Assembly (NCBI GenBank): GCA_011053245.1
Contig: DRGS01000088.1
Location: 1 to 7,954 of the forward strand
Reading direction: 5' to 3'
DNA: 7,954 nucleotides
Source of the DNA: Phycisphaerales bacterium
GTDB taxonomy: Bacteria; Planctomycetota; Phycisphaerae; Sedimentisphaerales; Anaerohalosphaeraceae
Of the stretch, positions 1 through 7,300 are shown piece after piece; position 1 is the first letter of the stretch; every line of letters starts with the position of its first letter. The notes under the pieces are model-generated. The model was given only the letters and a program-made list of their open reading frames with translations, ran no database searches and was not told the DNA's origin. The position numbers were made by a program, and so were the translations under genes.

Positions 1-187
1 CTATATTGCTGACATAGATGGTGACGACAAAATAGGTTTGAGCGATTTTGCGATCCTTGCATCGCAGTGGCAGGATGTTCCGGGCACTCCTTCAGCGGAT
101 ATTGCTCCGCCGCCAGATGGTGACGATTTCGTGGACATTCAGGACTTACAGATGCTGGCGTTGAGTTGGATGTATGTTGTAGAGTAA
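1..187 (+). CDS. C-terminal end of a dockerin-tailed protein (5' partial)
   Basis: Only the last 61 codons are present, read from base 2 to the TAA at 185-187; the rest lies left of the window, so the enzymatic or binding part is unknown. The visible part is a dockerin type I-like module of two repeats. Repeat 1 (visible residues 4-15) is a full calcium-binding loop, DIDGDDKIGLSD, followed by the helix FAILASQW. Repeat 2 starts at 'ADIAPPPDGDDFVDIQD' and is a degenerate loop with a proline insert, followed by LQMLALSW. This pattern is typical of the C-termini of exported proteins in Phycisphaerae. In clostridia dockerins bind cohesins on scaffoldins; in Planctomycetota the partner is generally unknown, so attachment or sorting at the cell surface is only an inference. 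No clear terminator hairpin follows the stop. Confidence 0.8.
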   Translation, partial: YIADIDGDDKIGLSDFAILASQWQDVPGTPSADIAPPPDGDDFVDIQDLQMLALSWMYVVE

Positions 188-254
188 ATTTACCATCAAG
201 ACTATTCTTGTCCGGTATTCGTATTAACTGAAATATATATACAGCGGCCACTCT

Positions 255-593
255 TTGCACGAGATGCATTTTGTCTTGGTTTGTAATATGGGATTCTTTC
301 ACTACCCCCAAACCCAATTTGCCTGCCCTGAGCATAGTCGCAGGTCCGGAAAGTTTCTTGACACTCTCCGCCGCCGCCGTACAATGCAGAGGTCCATCAA
401 CCGAAACGCAAAAACCAGAAACCGTGGCGTCGATGCCGATGATCTTGTAATTTTAGCTGCAAACTGGCTTGCTAATGATTCAAATGAGTCTAATAAGTGG
501 CGAAATGGTGCCGACGTAAATCAAGACGGACAAGTTAACATTGCAGATTTTGCAGTTCTTAGTTCTGACTGGAAGAAATATATTATTGACTGA
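255..593 (+). pseudogene. Orphan dockerin-like gene tail (probable remnant)
   Basis: The frame is open from 228 and could start at a TTG at 255 (112 aa), but there is no ribosome binding site there and the first ~57 residues resemble no protein. They include a 'CPEHSRR' stretch that comes from reading through an interspersed repeat. Recognisable dockerin sequence begins only at about 426 with 'GVDADDLVILAANWL', the second half of a first calcium loop plus its helix. The expected Asp/Asn ligands at loop positions 1 and 3 are replaced by Ala and Thr. The second repeat is intact: loop DVNQDGQVNIAD (residues 87-98), then FAVLSSDW, ending KKYIID and a TGA. The best reading is the 3' end of a larger dockerin-tailed gene whose body was lost or replaced, lying in tandem with the tail at 1-187 but in another frame. 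A real small secreted protein is unlikely, since no signal peptide is visible. Confidence 0.55.
322..344. repeat. Degenerate interspersed palindromic repeat
   Basis: The 23 bases have short inverted arms, CCTGC (322-326) and GCAGG (340-344), around a core reading CCTGAGCATAGTC. The core closely resembles the widespread intergenic repeat family with consensus CCCTGAGC-N2-AGTCGAAGGG, which when translated gives the spurious 'CPEHSRR' peptide seen in many database proteins. Here the right arm is altered (GTCGCAGG instead of GTCGAAGGG), and the left arm has changed to match it. Only one copy is seen in this window, so the family assignment rests on recognition of the motif, not on comparison of copies. 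Confidence 0.45.
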
Positions 594-654
594 ACTTTTG
601 CAAAATAAAATATTGGTCTCTAAATGGGCCATTTGACATTCTATCGGAAAATAG

Positions 655-674
655 GCTCAGCGGCGCAAGCGAGC
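655..674 (+). other. Small hairpin in the leader of the GH106 gene
   Basis: GCTC at 655-658 can pair with GAGC at 671-674, and GC at 660-661 with GC at 669-670, leaving A659 bulged and a seven-base loop (662-668). It ends 15 bases before the ribosome binding site. It has no T-run after it, so it is not a terminator; it may be a leader structure or chance. No riboswitch family is recognised. Confidence 0.2.
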
Positions 675-689
675 TAAACTATATTGCAT

Positions 690-694
690 AGGAG
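690..694 (+). promoter_or_regulatory. Ribosome binding site for the GH106 gene
   Basis: AGGAG lies four bases before the ATG at 699. It decides the start: the in-frame TTG at 684 lies upstream of this site and would place charged residues in front of an otherwise classic signal peptide, whereas ATG 699 gives MKKLYLILF at the N-terminus. Confidence 0.7.
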
Positions 695-698
695 TATT

Positions 699-3600
699 AT
701 GAAGAAACTATATTTAATTCTGTTTATAGTTGCGTTCAGCCAGGCTGCTTTGGCAGAAAAGACTGAAGAATCAGTAGGTTTTTCGAAATTCCGCTCAAAG
801 GAGATTAAGGCTCTGGAGAAGGAGTTCCTGGACCCGCCAATGTCATCCCGTCCGCGAACCTGGTGGCACTGGTTGAGTAATAATGTCACAAAAGACGGCA
901 TTACAAAAGACCTCGAAGCGATGAAGAAAATCGGGATCAAGGGGGCGCAAGTTACAACAATGCCGCAAGGAGCGCCTTATGGCCCCGTTAAGTATCTTTC
1001 TGATGAATGGCTTGAGGCATCAGCCCATGCAGCAGAGGAATGTGATCGGCTGGGAATGGGTCTTGGGTTTTCTAACGCGATCGGCTGTTCCGGAGCAGGT
1101 GGGCCGTGGATCAAACCGGAACTTTCTATGCAGGAGCTGGTGTGGAGTGAAATTACCATAGACGGGCCTTTTAAAGGCGAGTTGCAGCTTCGGCAACCCA
1201 AGATTAATGAAAACTACTATCGTGACCTGAAAGTTTTTGCTTTTCCAAGTCTTCCCGGCGATGGGGTTGGGCTTTCTTCTTTAAACCCTAAGGTAACTTG
1301 CAATATTGCCGGGCTGGACACTTCAGCCATATTGGATGGAGACATTGATACAGGCGCAGTTATAACGGGAACCGGCAGCCCGGTGGACATTAATTTTGAG
1401 TTTGGCAAGCCTTTAACAGCCTACTCGCTGCAGATACTTGTAGCTGATTCGGGCAAGCACAATTTGAGGGGCGTCAAAGTAACTCTGTTTACCAGTACAG
1501 ACGGAAAGAATTGGAGTTATAAATTATCTTCCACTGGTCATCAATCCTTCGTAGCCGGTGACAAGCGGGTGTTCTCGGAAGGAAGTGAAAGCGAAATCAC
1601 CTCGCGATATTTCAAGGTTCGGATTAGCTCTGGCAAAGGCCGCAAGATATCTCTTAACGAAATATTTCTTGGGGGCGCCCGTTTGCCGCGTTATAATTTC
1701 AAAGCGGCCCGGTCGACCACCTGGGTTGTAACTTTCGATCCTGTCGATACGAATATCCCGAAAGAACAGCTAGTCGACAGCAGCAAAATAATGGACATCA
1801 CAAGCCAAATGGATTCGACCGGCAAGCTCTCCTGTAAACTCCCAGCCGGAAACTGGACGATTGTCCGCATGGGGCATACATCTACCGGCAGGAGAATGAA
1901 TCCCGATACTCCGGAAGACAAGGACAATCCCGGCCTCCAAGCCGACAAGATGCGCAAGGAGGCTATCCTTACCCATCTCGAAAAAGGGCTGGTCGGTCGG
2001 GTAGCCAGGCAAATGAAGACGCTCAAGCATAAAAATCCTATTACAATCAATATCGATAGCTGGGAGTGCGGAGCGCAGACATGGACCCGTGATTTTCCCG
2101 CTGAGTTCAAACAGAGGCGTGGATATGACTGCATGAAGTGGCTGCTAACCGTTACAGGCAGGATCATCGACAGCGCTGATGTTACTGACAGGTTCTTGTG
2201 GGATTTCAGGCGCACTATCGGTGATCTGTACGCAGAGAATTACTTCGGCACGTTCAGGGATTATTGTCATGCCAACAACATGGTTCTTGAAGGTGAAGTT
2301 CCCGGCACTGGAATTCCAGCTATCGCTGACGGCCTGCAGTGCCTTGGGATCATGGATGTCCCACAGGGAGAGTTTTGGATCAGGGCAAAGCCGGGTCCCA
2401 ATAGACATTGGGGATTGAGCGGAGGCGACAATACGAAAGAGGCTGCAGTTGCTGCTCATGTTTACGGAAAAGAAATTACTTCGTGCGAAGCCTTCACCTC
2501 CTTCGGTTATGCCGATGGTTGGCAAATGGATCCCCAGCAATTAAAACCCATCGGAGACCGTCAATTCTGCAAGGGTATGAATGAAATGGTGTTCCATTGC
2601 TATGCTCATCAAAATGACGACAGGTTTCCAGGGATGACGCTTGGGCAGTTTGGACTGAACTTCACACGAAAACTGACATGGTGGGATCAGGGAAGCGACT
2701 GGATTGAATATATCACCCGCTGCCAGCATGTGCTTCGACAAGGCCTGTTCGTGGCTGATGTCTGCTACTTTTATGGCGAGAATGCGCCTAGTTCAGTTTA
2801 TTACTATGTGCCGGAGGTGCTCTATCCAAGGAAGATGAATAAACCGGTCACACCTGCAGGTTTCGATTACGATTGCTGTGACTGGACAACTCTAAACAAA
2901 ATGACTGTCAAGGACGGCCGAGTCGTTTTGCCCCACGGCATGAGCTACGCATATCTGGTTATCCCTGCAAACGCTCAGATGACCGTACATTCTCTTAAAA
3001 AGGTTAGGGAGCTGGTCCTTGCCGGCGCAACCGTGGTCGGGCCTGAACCATTACGCAGTCCTACCCTTACCGGATATCCGCAAACTGATAAGTTCATTCA
3101 ATCCACTGCCGGAAAACTCTGGCCAAAAGAAAAAGGCCCCGCTGGCAAACCGGCAGGCAAAGGCAGGGTTATCAACTGCGACTCATTCGAAGAGATATTC
3201 AAGCACGACAAATTGCCCGCCGACTTTGAAGTTCTCAGCAACCAGCAAGACACTGACATTTTGTATATCCACCGCAAACTGGACGGGATGGATATCTACT
3301 TCGTCTGCAATCAAAAAGAACGCATGCAGGATGCCACGCTCTTGTTCCGCGCCAGCAATAAAGTCCCGGAAATCTGGCATCCTGAGACAGGCACAATTAC
3401 AAAGGCCCCCCTGTACAGTTTCGAAGGGGACCGAACCGCCGTCGCTGTCAGGATGAAACCGTTCGAATCCTTTTTTGTGGTTCTTCGGGAAAGCACAGAG
3501 AAGAATGACCCGGTTGTCATGTTGACAAAAGACGGTCAGCCAACAGGGTTGAGGGTATTGAAAACTTTGACCGGTTCTGCGACCGGCAACGCTGCTTTAT

Positions 3601-4247
3601 CGGCATCCGTACCGGAACCAAGCGTCTCTGTTGATAACGGGATCCGTCTGACAGTATGGCAAGCCGGAACTTACACCGCACACTTAAGCTCTGGCGCCAC
3701 ACAGCAGGCCACAGTCAATTCTATAGCCGCCCCTGCTACACTCGAAGGGCCGTGGAAGGTTAGTTTCCAACAGGGAAGACTTGCTCCTGAAGGCGACACG
3801 GTATTTGATAAATTAATATCCTGGCCTGAACATACTGATAAAGGTATCAAGTATTTCTCCGGAACCGCCAGCTATAAGAAGAATATCCTCATCGGTAAAG
3901 ATAGACTCAAACGCGGGATGAAAGCTCATCTTGATCTCGGAAGAGTTAAGAACGTTGCCCAGGTTTTTGTCAATGGAAAAGATATGGGTGTCCTCTGGAA
4001 AAAACCGTTTGATGTTGATATAACCTCGGCTCTTCATGAGGGAGATAATGAACTCGAAATCAGGATCACTAATCTCTGGCCCAACCGTCTTATCGGAGAT
4101 CAGAATCTTCCGCCAAACGAAAGAGTGACATGGGAGTTCTATAGATTCTATGACGCTAACTCGCCTCTTCTCGAGTCCGGACTGCTCGGCCCCGTAAGGT
4201 TGCTCAGCAGTGTTGAGGTAGAGGCCAGTAAGCCCGGTGGTATTTGA
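699..4247 (+). CDS. Secreted GH106 alpha-L-rhamnosidase-type glycoside hydrolase
   Basis: This 1182-residue protein is predicted to release terminal alpha-L-rhamnose (or a related sugar) from a polysaccharide in the periplasm or outside the cell. Residues 1-19 are a Sec signal peptide with cleavage after 'ALA'. The catalytic region opens with the family motif 'RPRTWWHWLSNNVTKDGIT' (51-69). It is interrupted at about 195-330 by a discoidin/CBM32-like beta-sandwich (ILDGDIDTG, DGKNWSYK, RYFKVRIS, ISLNEIFLGG). It resumes with 'DSWECGAQTWT' (453-463) and 'FKQRRGYD' (470-477). Candidate catalytic residues are Glu456 and Glu597 (in CEAFTSF), close in spacing to the two glutamates reported for the GH106 enzyme BT0986, as I recall. 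'VFHCYAHQ' (631-638) and 'PGMTLG' (644-649) are further family motifs. A Rossmann-like domain follows (about 735-930), then a GH2-type sugar-binding sandwich (about 1015-1130, 'VFVNGKDMGVLW'). Length is normal for the family. It has no dockerin tail. The exact substrate is not visible. Confidence 0.88.
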   Translation: MKKLYLILFIVAFSQAALAEKTEESVGFSKFRSKEIKALEKEFLDPPMSSRPRTWWHWLSNNVTKDGITKDLEAMKKIGIKGAQVTTMPQGAPYGPVKYLSDEWLEASAHAAEECDRLGMGLGFSNAIGCSGAGGPWIKPELSMQELVWSEITIDGPFKGELQLRQPKINENYYRDLKVFAFPSLPGDGVGLSSLNPKVTCNIAGLDTSAILDGDIDTGAVITGTGSPVDINFEFGKPLTAYSLQILVADSGKHNLRGVKVTLFTSTDGKNWSYKLSSTGHQSFVAGDKRVFSEGSESEITSRYFKVRISSGKGRKISLNEIFLGGARLPRYNFKAARSTTWVVTFDPVDTNIPKEQLVDSSKIMDITSQMDSTGKLSCKLPAGNWTIVRMGHTSTGRRMNPDTPEDKDNPGLQADKMRKEAILTHLEKGLVGRVARQMKTLKHKNPITINIDSWECGAQTWTRDFPAEFKQRRGYDCMKWLLTVTGRIIDSADVTDRFLWDFRRTIGDLYAENYFGTFRDYCHANNMVLEGEVPGTGIPAIADGLQCLGIMDVPQGEFWIRAKPGPNRHWGLSGGDNTKEAAVAAHVYGKEITSCEAFTSFGYADGWQMDPQQLKPIGDRQFCKGMNEMVFHCYAHQNDDRFPGMTLGQFGLNFTRKLTWWDQGSDWIEYITRCQHVLRQGLFVADVCYFYGENAPSSVYYYVPEVLYPRKMNKPVTPAGFDYDCCDWTTLNKMTVKDGRVVLPHGMSYAYLVIPANAQMTVHSLKKVRELVLAGATVVGPEPLRSPTLTGYPQTDKFIQSTAGKLWPKEKGPAGKPAGKGRVINCDSFEEIFKHDKLPADFEVLSNQQDTDILYIHRKLDGMDIYFVCNQKERMQDATLLFRASNKVPEIWHPETGTITKAPLYSFEGDRTAVAVRMKPFESFFVVLRESTEKNDPVVMLTKDGQPTGLRVLKTLTGSATGNAALSASVPEPSVSVDNGIRLTVWQAGTYTAHLSSGATQQATVNSIAAPATLEGPWKVSFQQGRLAPEGDTVFDKLISWPEHTDKGIKYFSGTASYKKNILIGKDRLKRGMKAHLDLGRVKNVAQVFVNGKDMGVLWKKPFDVDITSALHEGDNELEIRITNLWPNRLIGDQNLPPNERVTWEFYRFYDANSPLLESGLLGPVRLLSSVEVEASKPGGI

Positions 4248-4285
4248 GGAAATGCATGAAAAGAAACAGGACCGAGCAGCATAAT

Positions 4286-4306
4286 TGGCAAACCAAGTGT
4301 TCGCCA
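4286..4306. terminator. Weak hairpin between two convergent genes
   Basis: TGGCAAAC (4286-4293) can pair with GTTCGCCA (4299-4306) with one A-C mismatch and a five-base loop. It lies 38 bases after the stop of the plus-strand gene and 23 bases before the stop codon of the minus-strand gene. Neither side carries a proper T-run, so it could be a weak bidirectional terminator or chance. It is the only notable structure seen in the 82-base gap. Confidence 0.25.
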
Positions 4307-4329
4307 TCTCAATGGAGAGTAGCAGTTTA

Positions 4330-7300
4330 TTATTGGCTGATTAATATCTTTACCGGCCCCATCAAGCCTGATGCGGGATCACCTTTGTATTTGCTTGGTA
4401 TTGACTGGTAATGATTTGATAGTGTGTTATAGACCAGCACCTCAATACTGTTGGAGCCGGGTTTAATGAACTGGCTGATGTCAAGCATCCATGGCGCACC
4501 TACAAGAATTCCGGCCTTTTGCCCGTTGATCCAGATTTCACAGGTGGCGATAACTTCGCCCAAATCCAACTTCACGGAACCGTTGCAGTCATTGTCAGAC
4601 AGAACCATCTCTTTACGATACCACATCCCGCCGGAGTAAAATTTCATTACTCCAACGTCCGACCAGTCACCCAGAGCTATTTTGCCTTTAGAGCACTTGA
4701 TCTTAATCGGGCTGGGAAATGCGGCGCCTCCGCGATACCCGACACGATTTTCAACGCGCAAGGCAACATCGGCAGGTTCACCTGCCGCTTGACTCAACGA
4801 TACAACACATTGTGTCGAACCATTCTCGTTTGTCTTTATCGCCTTAACCATTTGTTTGTGCCCATTGACCCATACCTGTGTTTTTCCGTAAACGTTAAAT
4901 GTCAGAGAGTCCAAACCCGGAGCAGATTTAAAACGGTAGCATGAAACCGATGGTTTTTGACCGAGTGGATCGCAGACAAGTCGCCTCGGGTCGTTGAACC
5001 ATTTCATAGCCAGCGGTTCAGTAGAGGCGGGTTTGATATTTTCTTTCAGCAAAACAACAGCGCTGCGCGGACTGAGATCGACAAACCGATCTCGCTTGAT
5101 TAAGGAGGAAGAAATGTTTTCATATATAGCAACGAGATGGTGAAGTCCTGTTTTCAGTTGAATACTCTTATTTACATCGACTTCTTCTCCGTCAATCCAC
5201 ACGCTTGAGGGACTATATCCACTAACGGAAACCCTTACAGGGGTTGTTTCTTCGATAATTACACCGGTTCGAAACGCGTAGTGACCGGGTTGTTTCATTA
5301 CCAAAAAATCATTACTTATGCGGCCTTTGAGGCCATGATATCCCTGTGGTCCAGGATCGCCATAAATTCCCCATCGCCAGGAAATTTCATATGGTTTCCA
5401 GTCGAGTGTAGAATTGTCGTCTAAAACCTGTTTGATAAATACATCAGTATTTACGTTTTCAGGGCGGTAAATCCATTCATAGCCGGGGCCAAAAGAGCAA
5501 TGAACTGTTTGCCAGTACTTGGGGTCGATTTTAACGGTCTGCCAATCAGCCGGCGCGTTATCTTCACTAACAGCAAACAACTCCCTCGCTTCAACTCCAA
5601 TATAGTCGTCGAATGCGGGAATACGAAAATCGCCCCATTTATTATTCAATGTTGGCGTCAACTCAGTTTTCCAAAGTCCATCTATAGTCATTGTTGTTTC
5701 TTTTTTCAGTTGTGTTGAATCATCAGCTATAAGCGGGTCTCCTTCAGAAAATACGATCATGGCCGATCGCGTATCTGCGGTTGGTTTTCTAAGCCAGGTC
5801 CCATCATGATTTTGCCGTACTATAGCCAAGGGACTGGTTGTTCCCGTCCACGGGTCCCAAAGCGATGCTTTGCCGCTGGAACGGAAAAAACACAAGTCCT
5901 GCTGCGGCACATCCACAACAAAATACAGGTCACGTTTGCCAACCTTTCGATGCATCGCAAACCCTTGTCCTGATGAGGATGTAAAATCCAGTATGTTTAG
6001 ATAATCTTTGATCGACGTTACTGCTGTATCCACTGAGTTTTGGATTCCTTCTGTTTTATTGATAAACAATCCCAACCCTTTTTTCCGGCTGATACGTTTT
6101 GATGTTGCTTGCCTGGCTGGGACACTCTGTCCAAAGATACGTTTGACAAAGTTGTCAATCGCCGGGTCATTCGAACCAATTCGATTACTTGCCGACGGCA
6201 GTGAGACCAGAGACAATACCATACCGCCATCACTAAATAATTCGTTTGCCTTGGCCATCGTACTGTAATAGAGCGTCGGCATATCCGGGATGACCAGCAC
6301 ACGATACGATTCACCCGCAACATTCAAACTGCCGTCTTTAACTTCTGCTCTCTCGAGTGACTGCCAGTCGATAAAGTCAAAATCAATCCCCAACCGATGC
6401 AGGGAAGAAGCCATTTTAAATGCGGCATCAGTGCCGGTTCCCGCGGCCTGCATTGAGGAAACCGGGTATACAATTGCCACATCACAGACGTGGGTTCCCT
6501 GACTCAATATATAACTAAGACGTTCCGTATATTTGAGCCAGTGTTCCATGTGCGGCCAATAAGGCATACGAAAATGAAAACAGGGAGGAGCCCATTCCCA
6601 GTATCCGCCATTGAGCGTATAATAAAGACCATGAAGGCAAAACAGATTAGCACCCAACACATAATGCCGGTCAAACTGCTGTGTTAACATATCCGGGCGT
6701 GCATTCCAGCCAATGCTGTGGAAGGCTTCAAGCCAGGTACGCGGACGCTGATACAGGTGGCTGACCGAACTGGATACTTTTGTTTGAATCAATGCGGTCC
6801 CTTCTCGGGGCGCGTCATTGCCAGGAGCGCTGAACCAGCGAATAGCCCGGAAGTAATCAATATATCGCAAAGGCTCCAGACCCCGTCCCCAATTGTCGCA
6901 CCCATATAATAATCCTCGCGAATTGTGCCAATTATAAAGGGGTTTGAAATATCGCTCTTCTGCCAGGCTCAGTGCCACATCATAATAGTCAAGTCTCACT
7001 TTATGTGTACGAGAGCCAATTGACCGCAACAGTGCAGGCAGTTCAGGTAGAATGTCATACCCTTTGCGTTTTTTAAATTGGCTCTGGAAGTCTTCCGCCC
7101 AAACGATTTGCGTTTTGAGAGTATGCGTTTTTTGGGAGTAAACCTCCAGCGGCAAGTGAAGTTCGTCCTGAAAGAAACAGTTCATACCCTTGCGGGCATC
7201 GGCGTCCAGCCTGTCTTCAAAACGCTGAAAGTAATGACTAACAAGCTGTTCACCATGCTCTGGATGCAGCATGGCTCCCTGCTGGACTGTCATGACGGCA

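Noticed and set aside
369..380. CCG triplet run as a microsatellite
   Set aside because: Only about four units, too short to be meaningful.
202..384. 60-residue minus-strand open frame
   Set aside because: No domain, no ribosome binding site recognised, and it reads through the interspersed repeat; low-complexity composition.
606..611. TAAAAT as a possible -10 box
   Set aside because: Matches 5 of 6 bases but has no acceptable -35 at the right distance, and the area is A/T-rich, so chance is likely.
633..638. A perfect TTGACA that could be a -35 box for the GH106 gene
   Set aside because: No TATAAT-like hexamer lies 15-19 bases downstream (656-661 reads CTCAGC), so no promoter is called from it.
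684..698. TTG at 684 as the start of the GH106 gene
   Set aside because: The AGGAG at 690-694 lies downstream of it and fits ATG 699, which begins a clean signal peptide.
1691..2215. 174-residue minus-strand open frame
   Set aside because: It lies fully inside the GH106 catalytic region, opposite strand, with no recognisable protein motif; a shadow of the real gene.
3813..4307. 164-residue minus-strand open frame at the end of the GH106 gene
   Set aside because: It is antisense to the conserved C-terminal sugar-binding domain and shows no family resemblance.
4519..4944. 141-residue plus-strand open frame
   Set aside because: It is antisense to the C-terminal domain of the minus-strand enzyme, whose protein sequence is clearly the real one.
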